Origin: an uncultured Mollicutes bacterium
GTDB lineage: Bacteria > Bacillota_I > Bacilli_A > RFN20 > CAG-449
DNA length: 6,140 nucleotides
Direction of reading: 5' to 3'
NCBI GenBank assembly: GCA_900551385.1
Contig: URVS01000091.1
Coordinates: 1-6,140, forward strand
Below are positions 1 through 5,613 of the stretch, one piece after another. A program made the translations under genes and the position numbers. Within the stretch, counting starts at the first letter, position 1; every line of letters begins with the position of its first letter. Below the pieces are notes generated by a model, which was not told where the DNA came from, made no database searches, and saw nothing but the letters and a program-made list of their open reading frames with translations.

Positions 1-61
<61 letters not shown>

Positions 62-210
62 TTATTTATTTTTTTGTTTTTTATTTTTCCTGGCCGTTAT
101 TTTCTGGCTTAAATTTTTTCTTAAATTTTATTGACGTTGTTTTTAGTTTTTTTCTTTCTGCTTAGTTTTCAAAGATCAGTTGTCTGTCGCCCTCTTGTTA
201 ACGACAGCTT
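62..210 (-). promoter_or_regulatory. rRNA operon leader with boxA and a small hairpin
   Basis: This is the transcribed leader between the rrn promoter and 16S, read on the minus strand. A boxA-type antitermination element, TGATCTTTGAAAACT, lies at 164-178; this wording is common in Firmicute rrn leaders and is where Nus factors are expected to load. Before it, CTGTCG (202-207) and CGACAG (184-189) can form a 6-bp hairpin with a 12-base loop. Nearer 16S, a GC-richer block (AAGCCAG...GGCCAGG, about 89-110) probably belongs to the RNase III processing stalk, whose other half would lie downstream of 16S and outside the window. Confidence 0.75.
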
Positions 211-214
211 TCTT

Positions 215-244
215 ATAATATATTATTTAGTATTTCATTGTCAA
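215..244 (-). promoter_or_regulatory. rRNA operon promoter
   Basis: On the minus strand a perfect -35 hexamer TTGACA lies at 239-244. Downstream are two overlapping -10 candidates, TATATT (217-222, 16-bp spacer) and TATTAT (215-220, 18-bp spacer), each one mismatch from TATAAT. Transcription should start near 205-210, just before the leader hairpin. A perfect consensus -35 and position directly ahead of boxA and 16S fit a strong sigma-A rRNA promoter. Which -10 is used cannot be decided by eye. Confidence 0.75.
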
Positions 245-555
245 CAACTTTTTTAAACATTTTTCAATATTTTTTCATACACGCACATGTGCGCATGTAT
301 ATATAAATGAAATAAGAAATAAATATTAGCTATCTATCACTTAATTAGTTAGCATAGACTATTATAGTCTTGTAAATAAAAAAGTAAACTATTTTTTTAT
401 TTTTAATTAATTTTTCCATTTGATTAAATTTTTGTTAAGTAAATATTTTTAATTATTTAATCTTATACATAATATAGATAATGTAATTTTTGATACTTTA
501 TATTTTAATACTAAATAATCAATCTTTAATTAATTAACAAAATTTAATTTTTTTA
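245..555. other. AT-rich intergenic spacer, no gene seen
   Basis: This roughly 310-base stretch lies between the divergent rrn promoter and the lysine-riboswitch promoter. It is mostly A and T with many stop codons, and I see no convincing ORF. It holds a perfect 12-base palindrome CGCACATGTGCG (282-293), the only GC-rich island here, about 40 bp upstream of the rrn -35 box. It also holds a 6-bp dyad AGACTA/TAGTCT (356-370). Neither dyad has a T-run that would make it a clear terminator. Confidence 0.6.
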
Positions 556-584
556 TTGTTTTTATTTTTATTAATATTTATACT
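556..584 (+). promoter_or_regulatory. Probable promoter of the lysine-transporter operon
   Basis: A -10 hexamer TATACT (579-584, one mismatch) lies 17 bp downstream of a weak -35, TTGTTT (556-561, three mismatches), with T-rich sequence upstream. Predicted transcription start is about 590-592, roughly ten bases before the first strand of riboswitch helix P1. The -35 is poor and the region is very AT-rich, so the assignment leans on its position. Confidence 0.5.
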
Positions 585-601
585 ATCTTCAATGTCTATG
601 A

Positions 602-784
602 ATCGAATAGAGGAGCGACTACAAATAAGTAATTTCTTTCTTATATGACTTTGAAAGAAAAGAAAGGTAAGAGTCGCCGAAACCTTCTTAGTAATGTTAG
701 TCAAGCATGAAAAGTTGAGTTGGGACGTAGAAATAAGATTTTACGTACTCTGTGGATAGAAGGTATCCACTTGGCACTATTGAT
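602..784 (+). ncRNA. Lysine riboswitch (L-box) aptamer
   Basis: The RNA matches the lysine riboswitch in core wording and fold. AGAGGAGC (609-616) opens the core, AGTAA (628-632) gives the conserved internal-loop segment, and GTCGCCGAA (673-681) the strongly conserved return strand. Helices visible by hand are P1 602-610/777-784 (one bulged G), P2 615-620/672-677 and 633-640/653-660, P4 725-729/742-746, and P5 752-758/764-770 (7 bp, GAAGG loop). The P2 loop TGACT (646-650) is complementary to AGTCA (699-703) in the P3 loop, reproducing the family's L2-L3 kissing interaction. In this family lysine stabilises P1 and turns expression off. It sits directly before an amino acid ABC transporter operon, which implies lysine-repressed uptake. 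Confidence 0.93.
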
Positions 785-788
785 ACGG

Positions 789-857
789 GTCCTATTTAAT
801 TTTCTAGGGTCACGAATTAGTGTGATCCTTAGGCAAAATTAAAGGAGGACTTTTTTT
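789..857 (+). terminator. Riboswitch terminator that also hides the ribosome-binding site
   Basis: This is a long near-continuous hairpin followed by seven T residues (851-857) that run straight into the ATG at 858. Pairings: 789-793 with 846-850 (GTCCT/AGGAC), 795-803 with 835-843 (TTTAATTTT/AAAATTAAA), 804-806 with 830-832, and 807-813 with 822-828 (GGGTCAC/GTGATCC, one G-U), around an 8-base loop. The ribosome-binding site AAAGGAGG (841-848) lies in the 3' arm. The structure therefore reads as an intrinsic terminator when lysine closes P1. It should also block ribosome entry in any transcript that reads through while folded this way. The fold was drawn by hand without an energy calculation. 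Confidence 0.85.
841..848 (+). promoter_or_regulatory. Ribosome-binding site of the binding-protein gene
   Basis: AAAGGAGG is a near-perfect Shine-Dalgarno sequence nine bases before the ATG at 858, and it fixes that start. It is unusual in lying inside the 3' arm of the riboswitch terminator, with the terminator T-run as the spacer to the start codon. Confidence 0.9.
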
Positions 858-1757
858 ATGTCAAAGAAAATTTTTAAAACTTTTTTATGTGGTTTATCCA
901 CTCTTTTGGTTACTAGTTGTACTGCTAATTTAGATAATTTTGTTTATCATTATGAAGTAAACTTTTCAACCATTGATACTTCAAATATTGAAGTAGAAAA
1001 ATTAATAGTAGGAATGGAATGTAATTATTCTCCATTTAATTGGACTGATCCTAATGATAATGATTATAATGTTGCTATTTCTAATGTTGGAGGTAGTTAT
1101 GCTGATGGATATGATGTTCAAATAGCAAAATTATTATCTAAAGCTTTAAATATTGAAGTAGAAATTATTAAAGAAGATTGGGAATCTTTAGTTCCTGATG
1201 TTCAACTTGGTTCTATTAATTTAGTTTTAGCAGGTATGACCGATACTGAAGAAATAAGACAATCTATTGATTTTACTAATGAATATTATCGTTCTGAACT
1301 TGTATTAGTTACTAAAAAAGACATTGCAGATAAATACACTAATATTTTAAATAGTGATAAATTATCTATTTTATTAAAAGATAAAAATATTGTTTCACAA
1401 GTTTCTACTGTCACTAATGATGTTATTGAAACATTTAAAACAAATTATGGTGCTTATCATTCATCTCCATTACCTACTTTTGCTGATTGTGCTATTGATA
1501 TAAGTAATGGTTCAAGTTTTGCTATGACCGCTGAATATCCAGTAGCAGAAGCTATTGTTAATTCTAATAAGAATTTAGGAATTATTAGAATATCTCAAGA
1601 CATTTTAGGTATTGATTTATCTTCTTTAGGTGTTTCTATTGGAATAAAAAAAGGTAATGATAATCTTAAAAAATGTATTAATGAAGCCTTAAGTCAAATA
1701 AATCAAGATATTAGAAATCAAATGATGAGTGAAGCTGTCACTAGAAGTGGAGAATAA
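858..1757 (+). CDS. Amino acid ABC transporter substrate-binding lipoprotein (probably lysine)
   Basis: This 299-residue extracellular solute-binding protein belongs to family 3 (SBP_bac_3, polar amino acids). It starts with a lipoprotein signal: basic residues (SKK), a hydrophobic stretch, then the lipobox V-T-S-C with Cys21 as the predicted lipid-anchored residue. Family hallmarks are VGMECNYSPFNW (51-62), YADGYDVQIA (81-90), EDWESLVPDVQLG (106-118), and AGMTDTEEIRQSIDF (125-139), whose Arg133 fits the conserved arginine that binds the ligand carboxylate. TAEYPVAEA (224-232) fits the second-lobe binding segment. A roughly 25-residue linker separates the anchor from the binding domain. It is first in a tight operon with permease and ATPase genes. 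The family also includes glutamine, arginine and histidine binders, so lysine is inferred from the upstream L-box rather than from the protein. Confidence 0.93.
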   Translation: MSKKIFKTFLCGLSTLLVTSCTANLDNFVYHYEVNFSTIDTSNIEVEKLIVGMECNYSPFNWTDPNDNDYNVAISNVGGSYADGYDVQIAKLLSKALNIEVEIIKEDWESLVPDVQLGSINLVLAGMTDTEEIRQSIDFTNEYYRSELVLVTKKDIADKYTNILNSDKLSILLKDKNIVSQVSTVTNDVIETFKTNYGAYHSSPLPTFADCAIDISNGSSFAMTAEYPVAEAIVNSNKNLGIIRISQDILGIDLSSLGVSIGIKKGNDNLKKCINEALSQINQDIRNQMMSEAVTRSGE

Positions 1758-1759
1758 TT

Positions 1760-2530
1760 ATGAATGATATTTCTTCTTTATTATCTAAATATGGATCATT
1801 TTATTTAAATGGTACTTTAGCAACAATTGTTTTATCTTTAGTAGGAACTTTTGGTGGTTTATTTTTAGGTATCTTCTTAGCTTTTGGCAAAACTTTAAAT
1901 ACTAAAGATTGCTTATGGTATCATAAATTATATAAATGTCCTATTAAATGGTTATGTAATTTGTATTCTTTAGTCATTAGAGGTACACCTATGATGGTTC
2001 AAGCCATGCTGTTTAAATATGGTTCTCAAATGATTGGTATTAACTGGAATGATATTTTAAAAGGTGTTAATACTTGGAATGGTTGGTTAGTAGCAGGTTT
2101 AATTGTTATTACTCTTAATACTGCTGCGTACATGGGTGAAATTGTTATTTCTGGATTAAATGGCGTTGATAAAGGTCAAGTTGAAGGAGCTAAAGCTTTA
2201 GGTATGACTGATATGCAAACTTTATTTAATATTACTTTGCCTCAAGCTATTAGAAATTCTATTCCTACTATTGGTAATGAATGGATTGTTAATATTAAAG
2301 ATTCTTCTGTTTTAAATGTTATTGCAGTTTCTGAATTATATTGGCAAGCTTCTAGTGCTGCTAGTAAGAATTATCAATATATGGCTACATATATTATCAT
2401 TGCAGTTATTTATTTATTATTAACTTTAGTTGCAACTTTTATTTTAAAATTTATTGCTTTTAAATTAGATGGCAATAAAGTTAAAACAGTATTTTCTAAT
2501 TTTTTATTTCATTTTAAAAAGGAGAATTAA
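1760..2530 (+). CDS. Amino acid ABC transporter permease (HisM/GlnP type)
   Basis: This 256-residue membrane subunit carries substrate across the membrane after delivery by the binding lipoprotein. Family signs are the N-terminal [17 protein letters not shown] (17-33), IRGTPMMVQ (73-81), [13 protein letters not shown] (121-133) and the cytoplasmic EAA coupling loop [15 protein letters not shown]...LPQA (142-163), which docks on the ATPase. Hydrophobic segments lie near 18-42, 66-88, 108-132, 183-199 and 208-235, as expected for the roughly five-helix His/Glu/Gln/Arg permease family. Its ATG is two bases after the stop of the binding-protein gene, with GGAGAA six bases upstream, so translation is probably coupled. 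Only one permease gene is present, so it should act as a homodimer. The C-terminal tail from about 236 is basic and probably cytoplasmic. Confidence 0.94.
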   Translation: MNDISSLLSKYGSFYLNGTLATIVLSLVGTFGGLFLGIFLAFGKTLNTKDCLWYHKLYKCPIKWLCNLYSLVIRGTPMMVQAMLFKYGSQMIGINWNDILKGVNTWNGWLVAGLIVITLNTAAYMGEIVISGLNGVDKGQVEGAKALGMTDMQTLFNITLPQAIRNSIPTIGNEWIVNIKDSSVLNVIAVSELYWQASSAASKNYQYMATYIIIAVIYLLLTLVATFILKFIAFKLDGNKVKTVFSNFLFHFKKEN

Positions 2531-2532
2531 TC

Positions 2533-3327
2533 ATGTCTATATTACAAGTTAATCATTTAGCAAAAACTTTTTCTAATGACACTATAGTTTTAAAAGATAT
2601 TTCTTTTACAGTAGAAAAAGGTGAATGTTTATCAATTATTGGTAGTTCTGGTTCTGGTAAATCTACTCTTTTAAGATGTCTTAATTTATTAGAAACTCCA
2701 ACTTCAGGAGAAATTATTTTTAATAATGAAAATATTTTAGATAAAAAAGTAAATAAAAATTTAATTAGATCTAAATTATGTATGGTTTTTCAATCTTTTA
2801 ATTTATTTAATAATATGGATGTATTATCTAATTGTGTAATTGGTCAAGTTAAAGTTTTAAAAAGAAATAAAAAAGAGGCAACCGAAATTGCTTTAAAAAA
2901 TTTAGAAAAAGTTGGTATGCTTAATCGTATTCATTTTAAAATTAGAGATATTTCTGGCGGTCAAAAGCAACGTGTTGCGATTGCTAGAGCGTTATGTATG
3001 AATCCAGATATTATTCTTTTTGATGAGCCAACTTCTGCTTTAGATCCAGAAATGGTTAATGAAGTTTTAAAAGTAATGAAAGAACTAGCATCTAATCATA
3101 CTACAATGATTGTAGTGACCCATGAAATGAAATTTGCAAAAGAAGTTTCTAATAAAGTTATTTTTATGGATCAAGGTTTAATTCAAGAAATTGGTACACC
3201 TAAATATATTTTTGAAGAAAGTGATAATCCTCGTTTAAAAGCTTTTTTAAATAGAGATTCTCATTCTCCTGTTATTATTAATAATAATGATAACAAATTA
3301 TTTAATAAAATGATTATTGGTGATTAA
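2533..3327 (+). CDS. Amino acid ABC transporter ATP-binding protein (GlnQ/HisP type)
   Basis: This 264-residue cytoplasmic ATPase powers the lysine-type importer as a homodimer. All core motifs are intact: Walker [10 protein letters not shown] (37-45), Q-loop Gln87 in [11 protein letters not shown] signature ISGGQKQR (140-147), Walker B ILFDE (161-165) with catalytic Glu165, the D-loop SALD (168-171), and switch His197 in VVTHEM. The first signature residue is Ile instead of the common Leu, a mild variation. The ATG lies two bases after the permease stop with AAAAAGGAG upstream, so the three genes form one operon. The protein is about 20 residues longer than typical GlnQ; the Asn-rich extension after about residue 243 has no motif I recognise. 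Its last codons form one arm of a hairpin shared with the convergent gene. Confidence 0.95.
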   Translation: MSILQVNHLAKTFSNDTIVLKDISFTVEKGECLSIIGSSGSGKSTLLRCLNLLETPTSGEIIFNNENILDKKVNKNLIRSKLCMVFQSFNLFNNMDVLSNCVIGQVKVLKRNKKEATEIALKNLEKVGMLNRIHFKIRDISGGQKQRVAIARALCMNPDIILFDEPTSALDPEMVNEVLKVMKELASNHTTMIVVTHEMKFAKEVSNKVIFMDQGLIQEIGTPKYIFEESDNPRLKAFLNRDSHSPVIINNNDNKLFNKMIIGD

Positions 3328-3356
3328 TGTAATGTTAAAGACATTTCACCAATAAT
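3313..3356. terminator. Hairpin across the convergent stop codons, possible bidirectional terminator
   Basis: ATTATTGGTGA (3313-3323) is perfectly complementary to TCACCAATAAT (3346-3356). Inside, after a two-base bulge, AATGT (3326-3330) pairs with ACATT (3341-3345), giving 16 pairs around a 10-base loop. The hairpin contains the stop codons of the plus-strand ATPase gene and the minus-strand XRE gene. Neither exit has a strong T-run: the plus side continues TGTTAATAAAC and the minus side CATTTTATTAAA. It may therefore terminate weakly or mainly protect 3' ends. Confidence 0.5.
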
Positions 3357-3830
3357 TGTTAATAAACATAAAGTTGTTATACTTAAATAAAATAAAAATA
3401 ATAATCTTTTTAAGCTTTTTGTTTTTCTTATTTTATATATAGAAAATACAATAGCAATACAATTAATAATTATTCCACTTAAAAAAATATAAAATGAAAC
3501 AAGGATATTATTTTCTGTAAGATATAAAAAGAAGCTAATAAAATTTGAAAATATATTAAAAAGAATTGTACTTACACAAAAAGCAAATTGTAATGGTTTA
3601 AATTTTATTCTATCACTATCTAACTTATAACAGCCTTTTAATAATTCATCACAAGTAATATTATAATATTTAGCTATTTTAGGAATATAAAATGTATCTG
3701 GGATTGAAACACCATTTTCCCATTTAGATACAGTTTTATTTGATACACCTAAATATTGACCTAATTCATTTTGAGTATTTCCCATTTCTAGTCTTAACTC
3801 AACTAAAAAATCTGAAATTTCGTTTTTCAT
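3324..3830 (-). CDS. XRE-family regulator with three C-terminal membrane helices
   Basis: This 168-residue protein combines an N-terminal lambda-repressor-like HTH domain (about 5-63) with a membrane region. The HTH is clear: [19 protein letters not shown], then [15 protein letters not shown] (recognition helix region, 31-45) and the final helix [13 protein letters not shown]. Hydrophobic segments follow at about 80-104, 107-132 and 142-161. This layout is common in Firmicute regulators that sit next to small membrane or transport genes; what it senses cannot be read from sequence. AAGGAGG (3838-3844) lies seven bases before the ATG and fixes the start. It converges on the transporter operon and overlaps its last gene by four bases. 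A candidate -10, TATAAT, sits at 3856-3861 on the minus strand without a good -35; cotranscription from the small ORF upstream is the alternative. Confidence 0.88.
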   Translation of the reverse strand: MKNEISDFLVELRLEMGNTQNELGQYLGVSNKTVSKWENGVSIPDTFYIPKIAKYYNITCDELLKGCYKLDSDRIKFKPLQFAFCVSTILFNIFSNFISFFLYLTENNILVSFYIFLSGIIINCIAIVFSIYKIRKTKSLKRLLFLFYLSITTLCLLTIIGEMSLTLH

Positions 3831-3863
3831 TATTTTTCCTCCTTACTTAATATTAATTATAAT

Positions 3864-4043
3864 TTATTTTTTTATAATTGATATTTTGTAATTAGAAAAA
3901 ATATATATTAAATAAAACATTAACAATAAAATAATTAACTCATGGTTTTGAAAGTGAAAAGATGCAAAATGTTTTTTCTCTTTAATTTTTTCCTCTCCAT
4001 AATAATTTAAACATTTCACATCTTTCATTTTTCTTACTTCCAT
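3864..4043 (-). CDS. Hypothetical 59-residue protein with one membrane helix
   Basis: I do not recognise this ORF. Read on the minus strand from the ATG at 4041-4043 to TAA at 3864-3866, it encodes a charged, Lys-rich first half (MEVRKMKDVK..., GEEKIKEKK at 16-24) and a hydrophobic stretch LIILLLMFYLIYIF (36-49) ending in a basic tail, ISIIKK. The frame is open for about 70 codons, which is long for DNA this rich in TAA. It ends 33 bases before the XRE/membrane regulator on the same strand and could be cotranscribed with it. Against it, no good ribosome-binding site precedes the ATG; the second ATG (4026-4028) has only a weak GGAAG upstream. An imperfect inverted repeat (about 3955-3976 with 4010-4028) lies within it. 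Confidence 0.4.
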   Translation of the reverse strand: MEVRKMKDVKCLNYYGEEKIKEKKHFASFHFQNHELIILLLMFYLIYIFSNYKISIIKK

Positions 4044-4077
4044 TTGTATGTTTTGAATTAAATCTCTATTAATTTAT

Positions 4078-4123
4078 AAAGTCATGATTTTTTGGGGGTA
4101 TGTACATTGGAATGACTTTTTTA
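4078..4123 (+). terminator. Possible terminator hairpin
   Basis: AAAGTCAT (4078-4085) pairs with ATGACTTT (4112-4119), and the T-run continues to 4122. The loop is long (26 bases, including GGGGG), which weakens the case, and no plus-strand gene is seen upstream for it to terminate. It immediately precedes a promoter-like sequence, as an upstream transcript boundary would. Confidence 0.3.
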
Positions 4124-4130
4124 AATTTGT

Positions 4131-4157
4131 TTGAGATTTAAATCATAGCCTTATAAT
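4131..4157 (+). promoter_or_regulatory. Promoter-like sequence with a consensus -10
   Basis: A perfect -10 TATAAT (4152-4157) is preceded by TTGAGA (4131-4136), which matches four of six -35 bases, but the spacer is short at 15 bp. Transcription would start near 4164, at the base of the structured T-box-like segment. No gene follows on this strand before the convergent rmlB fragment. Confidence 0.45.
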
Positions 4158-4163
4158 AGATGA

Positions 4164-4235
4164 AAGCGATTAAAAAGAAAAGCAAGTAAATGTCTCGAGT
4201 TTAGAGAATGATGTCTCCAAATCGTAGAATTATTA
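4164..4235 (+). ncRNA. T-box-like leader remnant
   Basis: The segment resembles the 5' part of T-box Stem I. AAAAAGAAAAGCAAGTAAATG (4172-4192) parallels the AGAAAAGnAGTA start, and TTTAGAGAATGATG (4200-4213) parallels the conserved AGAGAG apical side. GCGATT (4166-4171) pairs with AATCGT (4220-4225), and TCTC (4193-4196) with GAGA (4204-4207). It follows a consensus -10 at the right distance. The specifier-loop side, the T-box bulge sequence (TGGNACCGCG-like) and a terminator are all missing, and no amino acid or tRNA-ligase gene follows. It is either a decayed or truncated leader or a chance resemblance. Confidence 0.28.
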
Positions 4236-4295
4236 AAATTTTATATACGTTTTGGATTGTTTTTCTGATATAAATTTTTAAATTTTTTTATTAAA

Positions 4296-4695
4296 TTATT
4301 TTATTTTAGTATCAATATATATTTTTAATAAATTAATTAGTTTATTTTCATCATATTTTTTTAATTTAAATCCTAATTTTTCTAATTTAGAAGCATCTAT
4401 TCCATATCTTTTATCATGAATAATTCGATCATTAGTAAATTGAATTAATGAATTATCTTTATTTAAAATATTTAATATTATTTTTGTAATTGATAAATTA
4501 TCAATTTCTATTCCACTAGATATATTATATATTTCTCCATTTATTCCATTATGAAGTATATAATCTATCGCGTTATTATTATCATCTACACTTATCCATT
4601 CTCTTTTATTTAAACCATTTCCATATAAATAAATTGGTTTATTATCTAAAGCATTTTTTATAATAAGTGGGATTAATTTTTCATCATTTTGATAT
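4296..4695 (-). pseudogene. rmlB: dTDP-glucose 4,6-dehydratase, C-terminal part only
   Basis: The roughly 132 residues read on the minus strand match the C-terminal substrate-binding half of RmlB, an extended short-chain dehydrogenase that makes dTDP-4-keto-6-deoxyglucose for rhamnose and other surface sugars. Recognisable blocks are YQNDEKLIPLIIKNALDNKP, then YGNGLNKREWISVDD, then GEIYNISSG and TNDRIIHDKRYGIDASKLEKLGF, all in family order. The N-terminal Rossmann domain with the GxxGxxG NAD motif and the YxxxK catalytic residues (about 180 residues of a usual 330-350) are absent. Upstream, at higher coordinates, homology stops near 4694, where unrelated, more GC-rich DNA begins. An ATG at 4743-4745 keeps this frame open but lies inside the neighbouring gene in another frame, so it is not a credible start. 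The fragment cannot encode a working enzyme as assembled. Confidence 0.82.
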
Positions 4696-5232
4696 TTATA
4701 AGACCTTATATTTTTCAAATATTTCCAAGTACTCCTGCTCAACATCCTTGAATGCTCTCACCGTATAATCAGGTACCATACACGTCTCCGGCTTGTCTCC
4801 TTCTGAGTCTTCACCCAGTAAATATTTCATATCATACCACAATACCGCATCATCAATCTCTTTGATCAGCTTCTCTTCCTGCTTATCAAGCGGTGAACCC
4901 AGGAACTTGGTATATAAAACATCAAGCAAATGATTCTCCTGCTCTTTATATACTGTCATAAATTGCTTCAACGGACGCGGCACATCTGACATATAACACT
5001 CACTTGCATCATGCAAAAGTGCACCCTCGATCACACGATTGCTGTATCCTCTGGCTGCAGCTTCTTTCGCGCACAGAATGCAATGTTCTCCCACCGACCA
5101 GAACGTACTGACTTGACCGTTTCCTCGACAAATCATCGGAAGTGCATGGGCGATATCTACAATATTGATTAGTTCCGGATCCGGGTTTATCGGATCAAAA
5201 TGATTTCCTGTGTATGTTGTGATGTAACTCAT
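4696..5232 (-). CDS. HD-domain phosphohydrolase (YfbR-like)
   Basis: This 178-residue protein has the metal-binding H...HD...D pattern of HD hydrolases: His50 in FWSVGEHC, His74-Asp75 in ALLHDASE, and Asp127 or Asp128 in EIDDAVLWYD. The closest characterised relatives are 5'-deoxynucleotidases of the YfbR type, so dephosphorylation of a nucleotide in the cytoplasm is the likely activity; the substrate is not shown by sequence. The start is supported by AGGAGA (5238-5243) five bases before the ATG. It lies 26 bases downstream of the HipB-like repressor on the same strand and is probably in its operon. Its TAA (4696-4698) falls exactly where composition changes and the rmlB fragment begins. The last residue or two could therefore come from the join, although the metal-binding core is complete. 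Confidence 0.85.
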   Translation of the reverse strand: MSYITTYTGNHFDPINPDPELINIVDIAHALPMICRGNGQVSTFWSVGEHCILCAKEAAARGYSNRVIEGALLHDASECYMSDVPRPLKQFMTVYKEQENHLLDVLYTKFLGSPLDKQEEKLIKEIDDAVLWYDMKYLLGEDSEGDKPETCMVPDYTVRAFKDVEQEYLEIFEKYKVL

Positions 5233-5258
5233 AATTTTCTCCTGCTTTCTCTTTGATA

Positions 5259-5534
5259 TTATGTCTCATTTATAACTTCTTGGATATCCCTATATGGCAC
5301 ACTTGTAAAAATATCTCTAAGTTCATCTGCCATATCCAATGCCATCGCAATCTTCGTCAAGGAAAGTAATGAAATCATTCCTGTCGTCTCAAACCTTTTA
5401 ATCGAGCCATAACTCACACCACTCATAGATGCTAATTTTTCCTGTGAAATTGAACGTCTCTTTCTAATATTACGCACTCTTTGCGCAAGCTTTTGATCAA
5501 GTTCTTCTGCTGTTTCCCATACTAACTGTTGCAT
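5259..5534 (-). CDS. HipB-like XRE-family transcriptional repressor
   Basis: This 91-residue cytoplasmic DNA-binding protein has a single HTH domain (about 17-75): RVRNIRKRRSISQEKLASMSG, the recognition region VSYGSIKRFETTG (40-52), and ISLLSLTKIAMALD. This wording, including SLLSLTKIA and the C-terminal YRDIQEV, is typical of XRE repressors that pair with HipA-family kinases in type II toxin-antitoxin loci. No hipA follows; the next gene is the HD hydrolase. It may thus be an orphan antitoxin-like repressor or one recruited to another operon. The ATG at 5532-5534 has an imperfect, close ribosome-binding site (GAGGTGGG, 5538-5545). Two dyad repeats directly upstream (5554-5572 and 5595-5613) are likely autoregulatory operators. 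The TAA stop is at 5259-5261. Confidence 0.88.
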   Translation of the reverse strand: MQQLVWETAEELDQKLAQRVRNIRKRRSISQEKLASMSGVSYGSIKRFETTGMISLLSLTKIAMALDMADELRDIFTSVPYRDIQEVINET

Positions 5535-5553
5535 TCACCCACCTCGCTCTACG

Positions 5554-5613
5554 GATAATATTTTATCTATTCCAAACCATTTTATGCATTTTTAGATAAT
5601 ATTTTATCTATTC
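5554..5613. repeat. Twin 19-base direct repeats, probable repressor operators
   Basis: GATAATATTTTATCTATTC occurs exactly at 5554-5572 and 5595-5613, 41 bp apart or about four helical turns. Each copy contains the dyad GATAA-N4-TTATC; in the second copy the arms extend to seven bases (TAGATAA/TTATCTA). A half-site TTTTATCT recurs at 5626-5633. They lie 20 bases upstream of the HipB-like gene and between divergent genes, the usual place for a self-regulating XRE repressor to bind as paired dimers. Confidence 0.75.

Noticed and set aside
356..370. AGACTA/TAGTCT dyad as a terminator
   Set aside because: It has only six A/T-rich pairs, no T-run on either strand and no gene ending nearby.
858..3327. 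Possible use of UGA as tryptophan, as in Mycoplasma, given the AT-richness
   Set aside because: All Trp codons checked in the transporter genes are TGG, and every gene ends in TAA, so there is no sign of a changed code.
3955..4028. Imperfect inverted repeat that could be a long hairpin or terminator
   Set aside because: The arms contain mismatches, the loop exceeds 30 bases and no T-run follows. It overlaps the candidate small ORF and is not separately supported.
4100..4141. Thirteen-codon ORF preceded by GGGGG
   Set aside because: It is very short, the G-run is directly against the ATG, and it lies across a possible terminator hairpin.
4160..4189. Nine-codon ORF MKAIKKKSK after the TATAAT at 4152
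   Set aside because: There is no ribosome-binding site, and the ATG lies upstream of or at the predicted transcription start. It is too short to support as a gene.
4696..4745. The rmlB frame extends upstream to an ATG at 4743-4745, giving a 149-codon ORF
   Set aside because: These first 17 codons lie inside the HD hydrolase gene in another frame, have no RmlB similarity and no ribosome-binding site. They are a by-product of the join.
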